The notes under the pieces were generated by a model that was not told the DNA's origin, did not search any database, and was given only the letters and a program-made list of their open reading frames with translations. Of a stretch of DNA of 64,000 nt, positions 8,615 to 16,814 are shown piece by piece. A program made the translations under genes and the position numbers. The DNA lies in NCBI GenBank assembly GCA_030681835.1, contig JAUXRN010000193.1:17851-81850 (forward strand), given 5' to 3'. Numbering within the stretch: the stretch's first letter is position 1; each line of letters starts with the position of its first letter. Source of the DNA: Actinomycetota bacterium (lineage in GTDB: Bacteria > Actinomycetota > Actinomycetes > S36-B12).

Positions 8615-10161
8615 CTCGGGACGAGGGCGGTCGGCCGGGCCTCGGCGGGGTGGGCGGCGCGGGCGGGCAGCAGGGCAAGGGCGACGATGGCCCCGGCGAA
8701 CGCGACCGCAGCCGCCACGAGGGAGCCGGCCGACAGTCCGTCGACGAACGCAGCCTGGGCAGCGGCGGCGACTGCCGGGGCCACGTCAGCGGGCAGCGTC
8801 CCGGCGACGCCCAGTCCGGCCGCGACCGACTCCTGCACGGTGGCGAGCACCTCATCGGGCAGTCCGAGGTTGCCCAGGGCATCGAGCACCGCCGCTCCGT
8901 ACACGCTCGCGAACACCGAGCCGACGACCGCGACGCCGAGGGTGCCGCCAAGCTCGCGGGTGGTGTCGTTGACCGCGGAGCCGACACCGGCCTTGGCCGG
9001 CGGCAGCGCGCCCATGATCGACTCGGTCGCAGGCCCGGTCGTCAGCCCTAGGCCGACCGCCATCGTCACCATGCTCGAGACGGTCAAGCCGAGGTACGGC
9101 GTGTCGACGTCCACGCGCGAGGCCATGACGAAGCCGAGTGCCATCACGGCGAGGCCCGTTGCCACGACGGACTTCGTGCCGAAGCGGCGGACGGCGACCA
9201 TCGCCAGCGGCGACGTGACGCCAGTCGCGACAGCGAACGGCAGCGTGCGCAGCCCAGCCTCCAGCGGCGAGTAGCCCTGGACGAGCTGCAGGTACTGCGT
9301 GATCAGGAATATGAAGCCGAAGAGCGCGAAGAAGGCCGTCGTGACGGACAGGCTGGCCGCCGTGAAGCGCAGGTTGCGGAAGAGCGTGACGTCCAGCAGC
9401 GGGTGCGCGTTGCGTCGCTCCCACACGGCGAACGCCGCGAGCATCACCAGCCCCGTCGTCCCGGCGACGGCAATGGGAGCGGAGGTCCACCCGCGGTGCG
9501 GGGCCTCGATGATCGCCCACACGAGCAGGCCGACCCCGGCAGCCGACAGCACGAGCCCGAGGTGGTCCATCGGACCGCTCTGAGGATCGCGCGAGGTGGG
9601 CACCAGGACTGCGCCCAGGCCGAGGGCGATGGCCGCGACCGGGAGGTTGACCAGGAAGATCGAGCCCCAGGAGAAGTGCTCGAGCAGGTAGCCGCCGGTA
9701 ACCGGGCCCAGCGCGACAGCAAGCCCCGTGCATGCCGACCAGATCCCGATCGCGGTGGCCCGTTCGCGCCTGTCCGTGAACACGGTGACGAGGATCGCCA
9801 GCGTCGCCGGGAAGATGAACGCGGCCCCGACGCCCATGAGCGCACGCGCACCGATGAGCTGCCCAGAGGTGGTGGCGAACGCGGCGAGCAGCGAGGTGGC
9901 GGCGAAGAGGACCAGCCCCAGCTGGAGGGCCAGCTTCCGGCCGAACCTGTCGCCGAAGTGGCCGAACGCCAGGAGCAGGGCGGCGAAGACCAGCGTGTAG
10001 GCGTCCACCACCCACTGGAGCTCGGAGATCGAGGCGTCGAGGTCCTCGCTCAGGGTCGGCAGGGCGACATTCACGATGGTGTTGTCGATGACGACCATGA
10101 GCAGGCTGAGGCACAAGACGGCAAGGATCGCCCACCTCCTGCGATGGGTGGTCTCGTTCAT
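8611..10161 (-). CDS. DHA2-family multidrug efflux transporter (MFS, 14 TM)
   Basis: This 516-residue drug:proton antiporter is of the EmrB/QacA type. It starts with a short cytoplasmic tail and the family helix 'LLMVVIDNTIVNVALPTL' (motif D1 in TM1). The loop 2-3 motif A 'FGHFGDRFGRKLALQLG' and the antiporter motif C region 'GPVTGGYLLEHFSWGSIFLV' follow. Fourteen hydrophobic segments can be counted. It is divergent from a TetR gene, and a near-perfect operator candidate lies between the two, so it is almost certainly repressed by that TetR and induced by its ligand. Substrates are unknown. The start is ATG 10161 with GGAGC upstream. Confidence 0.9.
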   Translation of the reverse strand: MNETTHRRRWAILAVLCLSLLMVVIDNTIVNVALPTLSEDLDASISELQWVVDAYTLVFAALLLAFGHFGDRFGRKLALQLGLVLFAATSLLAAFATTSGQLIGARALMGVGAAFIFPATLAILVTVFTDRRERATAIGIWSACTGLAVALGPVTGGYLLEHFSWGSIFLVNLPVAAIALGLGAVLVPTSRDPQSGPMDHLGLVLSAAGVGLLVWAIIEAPHRGWTSAPIAVAGTTGLVMLAAFAVWERRNAHPLLDVTLFRNLRFTAASLSVTTAFFALFGFIFLITQYLQLVQGYSPLEAGLRTLPFAVATGVTSPLAMVAVRRFGTKSVVATGLAVMALGFVMASRVDVDTPYLGLTVSSMVTMAVGLGLTTGPATESIMGALPPAKAGVGSAVNDTTRELGGTLGVAVVGSVFASVYGAAVLDALGNLGLPDEVLATVQESVAAGLGVAGTLPADVAPAVAAAAQAAFVDGLSAGSLVAAAVAFAGAIVALALLPARAAHPAEARPTALVPS

Positions 10162-10176
10162 GCTGGCTCCTCGTTG

Positions 10177-10211
10177 TAGAACAACGTTCTAGATATGTAG
10201 CACGTTATACT
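10177..10211. promoter_or_regulatory. TetR operator palindrome and leaderless -10 box between exporter and regulator
   Basis: TAGAACAACGTTCTA (10177-10191) is a perfect 6-3-6 palindrome, and the overlapping GTTGTAGAACAAC is a second 5-3-5 palindrome. Together they sit 16 bp upstream of the exporter start. TATACT at 10206-10211 ends six bases before the tetR ATG. It is a good -10 box for a leaderless regulator transcript. The layout fits autoregulation of the regulator and repression of the exporter from one site. Confidence 0.7.
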
Positions 10212-10217
10212 AGACAG

Positions 10218-10814
10218 ATGACGAGCGCGCAAGGCCGGCACCGCACCCCGAGCACCGATGTCACGGACTCCCTCGTCGCGGCCGCGCTTGAGCTGCTGGA
10301 GGAGGAGGGCCCCGACGGGCTCACCGTCCGGGCCGTCGCCGCCCGTGCCGGCGTGGCACCGATGGGCGTGTATTCGCGCTTCGGCGGGAAGCCGGGCCTC
10401 GTCGAGGCGCTCTTCGTGCACGGCTTCGACGAGCTGCATGCCACGATCGCGGCCAGCCGCGGACGCGACGCGCTTGCCCGCCTGCGCAAGGGCTGCCGCG
10501 CCTACCGTTCCTTCGCGGTCGCGCACCCGCACCTGTACCAGCTCATGTTCCAGAAGATGCTGGAGCTGGACCTGTCCGCCGAGTCGCTCGACACCGCTGC
10601 TCAGACGTTCACCCAGCTGGCCGACCGCGTGGCCGACGCCATGGAGGCCGGCCTGCTCGCGCCTGGCGACCAGGTCGAGGTGGCCCAGCAGGTCTGGAAC
10701 GGCCTGCATGGAGGCGTCATGCTGGAACTGGCCGGGATCACCTTTGCCGCCGACCCCGAGCGCACCTTCGGGGCGATGGTCGACTCGTTGCTGCGCGGGC
10801 TGGCCACGAAGTAG
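10218..10814 (+). CDS. TetR-family repressor of the adjacent exporter
   Basis: The product has 198 residues. The N-terminal helix-turn-helix is at about residues 17-62 ('DSLVAAALELLEEEG', 'LTVRAVAARAGVAPMGVYSR', with GVYSRFGGKPGL replacing the usual YxHFxxKxxL). The C-terminal ligand-binding domain resembles the TetR_C_33/WHG group ('AYRSFAVAHPHLYQLMF'). It is transcribed away from the DHA2 exporter it presumably controls. The inducer is unknown. It ends 19 bp from the stop of the convergent CAP-protein gene. Confidence 0.88.
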   Translation: MTSAQGRHRTPSTDVTDSLVAAALELLEEEGPDGLTVRAVAARAGVAPMGVYSRFGGKPGLVEALFVHGFDELHATIAASRGRDALARLRKGCRAYRSFAVAHPHLYQLMFQKMLELDLSAESLDTAAQTFTQLADRVADAMEAGLLAPGDQVEVAQQVWNGLHGGVMLELAGITFAADPERTFGAMVDSLLRGLATK

Positions 10815-10832
10815 CCCCGGGAGGCGGTGGCG

Positions 10833-11657
10833 CTAGCAGGTGCCGCCGGCCCCGAAGTTCTGCGCCCAGTAGGTGCCGTACTCGCTGCCTTCCACGGTGG
10901 CGAAGCCCACGCCGAGATGAGTGAACCGTGGTTCGACGATGTTGGTGTAGTGACCGGCTGAGTCGCGCCACGCCGCCATGACCTCGGCAACGTCGGCCTG
11001 CCCCGCAGCGATGTTCTCGCCCCAGGCGCGGGCACCGTCGTAGCCGGCCGCCTCCATGCGATCCCCGGGGGTGGAGCCGTCCGGCCCGTGGTGGTCGAAG
11101 TGGTTGCGTTCGCCCATGAGCTGGGCATACGCCTGCGCGGAACGGTTCAAGGCCGCGCACAGGCGCACCGGATCCGCCCCGGCCTTCGCCCGCAGGGCGT
11201 TGACGTCGCCCAGCATCTCGCGCTGCCAATCCGACGGATCGGCGACCGGGCCAGCCCCGGGGCTGGTGACCTGGGTGGTGAAGAACGGGGCAGTGGCGCG
11301 TACCCGCGCGGTCACCACGAAGGTGCCGGCATCGCCGTAGGTGTGCGTCCCGGTGGCAGCGCAGGACTGGGGCCTGGCGGCCGCCCGGGCCGTGGAGCAC
11401 GTGCTCCGCAGGACGGCCTTGCGGCCTTCGCCCCACCGCACCGTGACCGGCCTGCCCCGGGAGATTCCCACGACCGCCAGCGTCAGTGTCGTGCCCATCT
11501 CGGTCTCCACGACCGTGTTGCTTGACACCGCCGGGTAGCGGGTCGCGGCCGTGGCGGGGGCAGGGAGCGTGGCACAGGCGAGCGCTGCTGCCGAAACAGC
11601 GACGGTCAGGACGAGGCGACCCACGGATGAGCGCACGGCATCCATCCTCCTCCTCAT
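10833..11657 (-). CDS. Exported CAP/SCP-domain protein
   Basis: This 274-residue secreted protein has a signal peptide at residues 1-32 (MRRRMDAVRSSVGRLVL..., hydrophobic core, then ATA-AT cleavage region). A PKD-like beta domain spans about 35-125 ('CAATGTHTYGDAGTFVVTARV'). The C-terminal CAP domain carries 'MLGDVNALRAKAG', the histidine motif 'ERNHFDHHGPDGSTPGDR', 'AWGENIAAG' and 'WRDSAGHYTNIVEPRFTHLGVG', all standard for bacterial SCP/PR-1-like extracellular proteins. ATG 11657 is preferred because it overlaps the DUF309 stop (ATGA) and puts the signal peptide at the very N-terminus. It is the last gene of a four-gene operon. The role is unknown; related proteins act at the cell surface. 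Confidence 0.85.
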   Translation of the reverse strand: MRRRMDAVRSSVGRLVLTVAVSAAALACATLPAPATAATRYPAVSSNTVVETEMGTTLTLAVVGISRGRPVTVRWGEGRKAVLRSTCSTARAAARPQSCAATGTHTYGDAGTFVVTARVRATAPFFTTQVTSPGAGPVADPSDWQREMLGDVNALRAKAGADPVRLCAALNRSAQAYAQLMGERNHFDHHGPDGSTPGDRMEAAGYDGARAWGENIAAGQADVAEVMAAWRDSAGHYTNIVEPRFTHLGVGFATVEGSEYGTYWAQNFGAGGTC

Positions 11658-12043
11658 TCGGCCAGACGCAGGCACGAACGCCGGACGAGGCCCTCGTCGA
11701 TGCATGGCGGCAGGCTGGCGGCCCCGTCGAGCGTCGCCATCGCCCGCCTGGCCAGCCGCTGCGCACCGACGCCGTTGCCGCGTGCCTCGTGCGTCAGCGC
11801 GGCACCCCATTGCGCCAGTGCGCGCCATGCGTCGCGCTGCGTTCCTTCGGCCAGCCGCCACCGAAGCTCGAAGACCTCGTGTGCATGGAACGGCAGCCCA
11901 TGGGACAGGTATCCCATGGCCGCCCGCCAGGCGGCATCGTCGTTGTCCGCATCGCCCGGAAGCACCGGCGGCACGGCCAATGCGGGATCCCCGCCAGAGG
12001 GCAGCGGCCGGCCGAGCCGGTCGCGTGGCCGCTCCGCGGTCAT
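11654..12043 (-). CDS. DUF309 protein
   Basis: This 129-residue all-helical protein has the DUF309 hallmark 'PFHAHEVFELRWR' (HxxHExFExxW), followed by 'WRALAQWGAALTHEARGN'. The motif suggests a metal- or ligand-binding helical bundle, but no activity is established for the family. It overlaps its neighbours by four bases on both sides, so it is translated together with the hydrolase-fold protein and the CAP protein. Confidence 0.83.
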   Translation of the reverse strand: MTAERPRDRLGRPLPSGGDPALAVPPVLPGDADNDDAAWRAAMGYLSHGLPFHAHEVFELRWRLAEGTQRDAWRALAQWGAALTHEARGNGVGAQRLARRAMATLDGAASLPPCIDEGLVRRSCLRLAE

Positions 12044-12960
12044 CCCCTCGTCACGCCCGGGAGCCAGTCGAGGAGCGCCGCGGTGAACTCGTCCGGCGAC
12101 TCCTCGTGCGGGAAGTGGCCCGCATCGAGGTCGATCCGCCGGTAGTCGCCGCGGACGTACGCATCGCTGCCGTCGACCGAGCCGGGAAGGGTCATCGGGT
12201 CGGCCTTGCCGTGCACCTGCAGCACCCGCCGCTGGATGGGGGCTTCCATCAACGACATGTAGGAGAGCCCGTCCGGCCGCACGGAGGACCGAGCGGCCCA
12301 GCGGTGATACTCGATTGCGGTGTGGGCCGTGGGCCAGCGCAGGAAGGCGGACCGGTAGACGTCAGCGGTCTGCTCGTCGAGCCATTCGTCGCTCGCGCAC
12401 CACGAGCGGATGAGGTCGACGACGCGCTGCCCATCGCGTGCCGTGAGCCGGCGTTCGGGAACGAAGGGAACCTGGAAGCCGAGGGCGTACCCCAGCGCGG
12501 CGCGTTGGCGGCCGTTTCGCATCAGCGCACGTCGCAGCTGCCGTGGGTGCGGCATCGACACGGGCACGATCGCGCGCACCGTGTCAGGCTCGACGACTGC
12601 CGTGGACCACGCCCCGAGTCCGCCCCAGCCATGGCCCACGATGACGGCGTCCTCCTCGCCCAGGCACCGGATGACGCCGGCCACGTCCGCTGCCAGCGTT
12701 CGGGGGTCGTAGCCCTCAGGCGGGTGGTCGGACCCCCCGTACCCGCGCAGGTCCATCGCGATTGCCCGGTAGCCGGCGTCGGCGAGTGCGACGATCTGGC
12801 TGCGCCACGTCCACCAGAAGGTCGGGAATCCGTGCAGGAAGAGCACGGCTGGTCCGTCGCCGGATTCGACAATGTGGAACCGGGCCCCGTTGGCGGAGAC
12901 ATCGCGATGGCTCCACGGACCCGCCGCCCGGATCGCCGCGTCGGGGTCGGGCAGGGTCAC
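12040..12960 (-). CDS. Alpha/beta-hydrolase (EphE-like) lacking the nucleophile
   Basis: This 306-residue protein has the epoxide-hydrolase-like alpha/beta fold. It shows the oxyanion motif 'FLHGFPTFWWTWRSQI' at about residues 41-56, 'AIAMDLRGYGGSDHP', the nucleophile-elbow region, and a C-terminal 'IDLDAGHFPHEESPDEF' with the expected histidine. The elbow reads V-G-H-G-W-G-G, so the position that should be Asp (epoxide hydrolases) or Ser is Gly111 (codon GGC, read directly). It is probably not a normal hydrolase; it may be a binding protein or use an unusual mechanism. The start is GTG 12960, three bases after the holin-like gene. The gene's place beside marP and acs matches mycobacterial ephE. 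Confidence 0.8.
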   Translation of the reverse strand: MTLPDPDAAIRAAGPWSHRDVSANGARFHIVESGDGPAVLFLHGFPTFWWTWRSQIVALADAGYRAIAMDLRGYGGSDHPPEGYDPRTLAADVAGVIRCLGEEDAVIVGHGWGGLGAWSTAVVEPDTVRAIVPVSMPHPRQLRRALMRNGRQRAALGYALGFQVPFVPERRLTARDGQRVVDLIRSWCASDEWLDEQTADVYRSAFLRWPTAHTAIEYHRWAARSSVRPDGLSYMSLMEAPIQRRVLQVHGKADPMTLPGSVDGSDAYVRGDYRRIDLDAGHFPHEESPDEFTAALLDWLPGVTRG

Positions 12961-12963
12961 GCG

Positions 12964-13407
12964 CTAGGACTCCTGGGGCGACGTAACGGGCATGACGACG
13001 GGGTCCGGGGTCATCTCCGGCGCCACCGCCCCCGAGAGCGCCGCCTTGGTCTTCTCGAACTCGATCATCGTCAGGTTCGGGCCGCTGGCCTTCTCGAACT
13101 GCTGGCGGGCCACCAGCGCGGTGATGGTCCCGGCGATGATCAGCAGGACCGCGACGATGAGGAAGCCAGCCCACTCCGGCAGGCCCAGGGCAGCGATGCC
13201 GAGGGCAAGGGTCACCAGCAGGAACAAGACCGCGAAGATGGCAATGCCGAGGGTGGCGATGCCCAGGCCTGCGCCTGTGCCGAATCGCTGGCCGGAGGCG
13301 CTGATCTCGGTCTTGGCCAGCGCCAGCTGGGCATTGGCGAGCCTCTTGGCATCGTCGGCGGCCTTGGTGAGCAGGGCCTTCAGGGATGGCTTGGGTTGGG
13401 GCGGCAT
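12964..13407 (-). CDS. Actinobacterial holin-X-like membrane protein (Phage_holin_3_6 type)
   Basis: The 147 residues comprise an N-terminal amphipathic helix ('LLTKAADDAKRLANAQLALAK'), two transmembrane helices ('LGIATLGIAIFAVLFLLVTLALG' and 'WAGFLIVAVLLIIAGTITALV') and a charged C-terminal tail. This is the pattern of the actinobacterial holin-X family, usually chromosomal and not phage-borne. It is preceded by a good GGAGGTAGTC ribosome-binding site and heads the four-gene operon running to the CAP protein. Function is unknown. Confidence 0.75.
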   Translation of the reverse strand: MPPQPKPSLKALLTKAADDAKRLANAQLALAKTEISASGQRFGTGAGLGIATLGIAIFAVLFLLVTLALGIAALGLPEWAGFLIVAVLLIIAGTITALVARQQFEKASGPNLTMIEFEKTKAALSGAVAPEMTPDPVVMPVTSPQES

Positions 13408-13437
13408 GACTACCTCCGGCTGGTCAGGTACGTCAGG

Positions 13438-14721
13438 CTATCGGGAGTCAGGCTCGGCATACACGTCCGGGATTCCATCCCCGTCCTCGTCGGCCTGCTC
13501 ACGGGCATAGACCTCCGCGTAGTGGCGGTTGCGCGTCCGGAGTGCCCCGGCGGCCAGGACGGCGGCAATCACGGAGGCGACGAGCACTGCCAGCTTGGCC
13601 GATTCGAGCTGGCCGGGGTCGCTCATGTAGGCCAACTCGGCGATCAGCAGGGCGACCGTGAAACCGATTCCCGCGACGACCCCCACCGCCCCCACATCTC
13701 TCCAGGCCAGGTCCGGGGCGAGCGAGGCACGGGTGAAGCGCGCCGTCAGCCAGGCACCGGCGATGATGCCGATCGGCTTGCCCACCACCAGACCGACGAT
13801 GATGCCGATCGCCACGGGCGAGGACAGCCCCTCGATGAACCCGGTGCTGCGGAAGTCGACGCCCGCGGCGAAGAAGGCGAAGAGCGGTACGCACACCCCT
13901 GCGCTGATCGGGTGGATGAGGTGGGAGAGCCGCTCGGCCGGCGCCTGCGCCTCGCCAGGATCGGTGCGCACGCGGGTGAGGAAGCCGAACACCACGCCGG
14001 CGATGGTGGCGTGGATGCCGCTCTCGTGCGTGAAGTACCAGCCCAGCAGCACGAGCGGGACGTAGAGGAATGGTGTCGTCATGCGCAGCCGCATCGCCAG
14101 CGCGTAGACGCCGAAGGTTGCCAGCGCAGCGAGGAACCACCAGATCGAGAACGCGTCGGAGTAGAAGATCGCGATGACCGCGATCGCCCCGAGGTCGTCG
14201 ACGACCGCGAGGGTCAGCAGGAAGGCGCGAAGGGCCACGGGAAGCCGACGGCCGATCACCGCGAGCACGGCAAGGGCGAAGGCGATGTCGGTCGCCATGG
14301 GGATGCCCCAGCCCACCGTCGACCCGTCGGCCGCCAGGGAGTTCACGGCCAGGAAGATGATCGCCGGCAGGGCCATTCCTCCGACGGCGGCCGCGACGGG
14401 CACGACCGCGCGCGCCGGCTTCGAGAGGGAGCCGAGCACGAGTTCGTGCTTGAGTTCCAGGCCGACCACGAAGAAGAAGACCGCGAGCAGTCCGTCCGCC
14501 GCCCACACGCCGAGGGGCAGGTCCAGGTGCAGCGAGATCGGCCCGACCTGCAGGTCGACGAGCGCCTCGTATGTCGCGCCCCAGGGCGAGTTGGCCCACA
14601 CCAGCGCGACCGCCGCGGCTACGAGAAGCAGGATGCCGCCGAAGGTCTCGTCGCGCAGTTGCTCGACCAGCCAGCCCCGCTGCGGGAGCGTTGGCCGCTG
14701 GAGGAACTCCCGGTCGCTCAC
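13438..14721 (-). CDS. nhaA: Na+/H+ antiporter NhaA
   Basis: This 427-residue secondary transporter exchanges sodium for protons at alkaline pH. It has the NhaA start 'DETFGGILLLVAAAVALVWANS', the double-aspartate ion site 'LTLAVVDDLGAIAVIAIFYS' (Asp163/Asp164 equivalents) and 'GIPMATDIAFALAVL' (the TM4 discontinuous helix with TDIAFA). The hydrophobic pattern suits 12 helices. The start is GTG with TAGGCT ending six bases upstream and no Shine-Dalgarno sequence, so it is probably leaderless. The last 30 residues (EQADEDGDGIPDVYAEPDSR) are acidic, resembling a thrombospondin-type-3/EF-like DxDGDGxxD loop, which is unusual for NhaA. Confidence 0.93.
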   Translation of the reverse strand: MSDREFLQRPTLPQRGWLVEQLRDETFGGILLLVAAAVALVWANSPWGATYEALVDLQVGPISLHLDLPLGVWAADGLLAVFFFVVGLELKHELVLGSLSKPARAVVPVAAAVGGMALPAIIFLAVNSLAADGSTVGWGIPMATDIAFALAVLAVIGRRLPVALRAFLLTLAVVDDLGAIAVIAIFYSDAFSIWWFLAALATFGVYALAMRLRMTTPFLYVPLVLLGWYFTHESGIHATIAGVVFGFLTRVRTDPGEAQAPAERLSHLIHPISAGVCVPLFAFFAAGVDFRSTGFIEGLSSPVAIGIIVGLVVGKPIGIIAGAWLTARFTRASLAPDLAWRDVGAVGVVAGIGFTVALLIAELAYMSDPGQLESAKLAVLVASVIAAVLAAGALRTRNRHYAEVYAREQADEDGDGIPDVYAEPDSR

Positions 14722-14757
14722 TCGACCAGCCTAGTTACGCGTTCGAGATGCCGATCG

Positions 14758-16719
14758 TCAGTCCTCGGCGGTGGAGGCGGCCAGGCCGCTGGAGATCAGG
14801 CCCATGACGGCGGGGTCGGCGAGGGTGGTGGCGTCGCCGAGGCTGCGGTGCTCGGCGACGTCGCGCAGCAGACGCCGCATGATCTTGCCGGAGCGGGTCT
14901 TGGGCAGCTCCGGGACGATCATGACCTGCCGGGGCTTGGCGATGGGGCCGATCTCGTGGGCGACGTGGTTGCGCAGTTCGGCGACGATCGCTTCGCCGTC
15001 GGTCGCATCGACGTCGGCTCGCAGGATGACGAAGGCCACGATCCCTTGGCCGGTGGTCTCGTCGGCGGCGCCGACGACGGCGGCCTCGGCGACCTTGGGG
15101 TGCGAGACGAGCGCCGACTCGACCTCTGTGGTGGAGATGCGGTGGCCGGAGATGTTCATGACGTCGTCGACCCGGCCGAGCAGCCAGATGGCGCCGTCGT
15201 CGTCCCACTTGGCCCCGTCGCCGGCGAAGTAGTACTGCGGCCAGCGGGACCAGTAGGTGTCGACGTAGCGGTCGTTGTCTCCCCAGATGCCGCGCAGCAT
15301 GCCGGGCCACGGCTCGGTCAGCACCAGGTAGCCGCCGTGGCCGTTGCCGACGGGCGTGCCGGCGTCGTCGACGATCGCGGCGCCGATGCCGGGCAGCGGC
15401 CGCATGGCCGAGCCGGGCTTGGTCGAGGTGACGCCGGGCAGGGGGGAGATCATGATTGCGCCGGTCTCGGTCTGCCACCACGTGTCGACGATGGGGCAGC
15501 GGTCGCCGCCGATCGCCCGGCGGTACCACATCCATGCCTCGGGGTTGATCGGCTCGCCGACCGACCCGAGCAGGCGCAGGCTGGAGAGGTCGTGGCCGGC
15601 GGGCAGGTCGTCGCCCCACTTCATGAACGTGCGAATGGCGGTCGGCGCGGTGTAGAGGATCGTCACCTTGTGCCGCTCGACGATGTCCCACCAACGGTTC
15701 TTGCCCGGGGTGTCCGGGGTGCCCTCGTAGACCACCTGGGTCACCCGGTTGGCCAGCGGCCCGTAGACGATGTACGAGTGGCCGGTGACCCAGCCGATGT
15801 CCGCGGTGCACCAGTAGACGTCGCTGTCGGGCTTGAGGTCGAACACGTTGCGGTGCGTGTACGCGGCCTGGGTCAGGTAGCCCCCCGTGGTGTGCAGGAT
15901 GCCCTTCGGCTTCCCGGTCGTCCCGGACGTGTACAGGATGAACAGCGGATGCTCGGAATCGAATGCATCGGGCACGTGCACCGACGGCTGCCGGGCGACG
16001 ATGTCATGCCACCACACGTCCCGGCCCTCGGCCCACTCCACTTCCGCGCCCGTACGGCGCACGACCAGCACGTGCTCGACGGACGGGGTCTCGGCCACCG
16101 CCTCGTCCACGGCCGGCTTCAGCGCCATCACCGTGCCCCGCCGGTTCTGGCCGTCCGCGGTGATCACGAGCCTTGCCTGCGCATCGTCGATCCGGCTGCG
16201 CAGCGCCTCCGCTGAGAACCCGGCGAACACCACCGAGTGCACCGCGCCGATCCGGGCGCACGCCAGCATCGCCACGATCGCCTCGGGGATCATGGGCAGG
16301 TAGATCGCCACCCGATCGCCCGCGACGACGCCCAGCTCGGCCAGCGCATGCGCGGCCTGGCCGACCTCCGCCATCAGCTGCGCGTACGTCACGTCCCGGC
16401 GGTCGCCCGGCTCCCCCTCGAACCGGATCGCGACCTGGTCACCGTGACCGGACTCCACATGACGGTCGACGCAGTTGTAGGCCACGTTCAAGGTGCCGCC
16501 GACGAACCACTTCGCGAATGGCGCCCCCGACCAGTCCAGAACCTCCTCGAACGGCTGCTCCCACGACAGGTACCGGGCCTGGTCGGCCCAGAAGCCGAGC
16601 CGGTCCGCCTCCGCATCGGAGTACATCCCAGCCGTGGCGTTGGCCTGCGCGGCGAAGGCATCCGACGGCGGGAAGACACGGTCCTCGTGCGACAGGTTGT
16701 CCAGGGCCTCGTGGCTCAC
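14758..16719 (-). CDS. acsA: Acetyl-CoA synthetase (AMP-forming)
   Basis: This 653-residue enzyme activates acetate to acetyl-CoA through acetyl-AMP. It shows the P-loop 'LYTSGTTGKPKGILHTTGGY', 'WWQTETGAIMISPLPG' (acetate and adenine pocket, with the tryptophan that restricts the acyl chain), the hinge 'GRVDDVMNISGHR' and the C-terminal 'PKTRSGKIMRRLLRDV', whose lysine is the known acetylation control site in this family. GTG 16719 is chosen over an upstream ATG because GAGGAGAGGA sits at Shine-Dalgarno distance. The next gene, divergent, is a degenerate Fic-like protein. Crp control is plausible because crp is nearby and regulates acs in other bacteria, but I see no clear Crp site. Confidence 0.95.
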   Translation of the reverse strand: MSHEALDNLSHEDRVFPPSDAFAAQANATAGMYSDAEADRLGFWADQARYLSWEQPFEEVLDWSGAPFAKWFVGGTLNVAYNCVDRHVESGHGDQVAIRFEGEPGDRRDVTYAQLMAEVGQAAHALAELGVVAGDRVAIYLPMIPEAIVAMLACARIGAVHSVVFAGFSAEALRSRIDDAQARLVITADGQNRRGTVMALKPAVDEAVAETPSVEHVLVVRRTGAEVEWAEGRDVWWHDIVARQPSVHVPDAFDSEHPLFILYTSGTTGKPKGILHTTGGYLTQAAYTHRNVFDLKPDSDVYWCTADIGWVTGHSYIVYGPLANRVTQVVYEGTPDTPGKNRWWDIVERHKVTILYTAPTAIRTFMKWGDDLPAGHDLSSLRLLGSVGEPINPEAWMWYRRAIGGDRCPIVDTWWQTETGAIMISPLPGVTSTKPGSAMRPLPGIGAAIVDDAGTPVGNGHGGYLVLTEPWPGMLRGIWGDNDRYVDTYWSRWPQYYFAGDGAKWDDDGAIWLLGRVDDVMNISGHRISTTEVESALVSHPKVAEAAVVGAADETTGQGIVAFVILRADVDATDGEAIVAELRNHVAHEIGPIAKPRQVMIVPELPKTRSGKIMRRLLRDVAEHRSLGDATTLADPAVMGLISSGLAASTAED

Positions 16720-16814
16720 GGGCGGTCCTCTCCTCGGCACGGTGACGCTCGTCAGGCAACCTACCTAAAGGTCCGGCGGTCGCGGGAGGTATCGACGGCC
16801 GATACCGTCCCCCC

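Noticed and set aside
11551..16215. A very long plus-strand open frame opposite the hydrolase, NhaA and acs genes
   Set aside because: It is the antisense shadow of several well-identified minus-strand genes in high-GC DNA; its Arg/Gly/His-rich translation has no domain.
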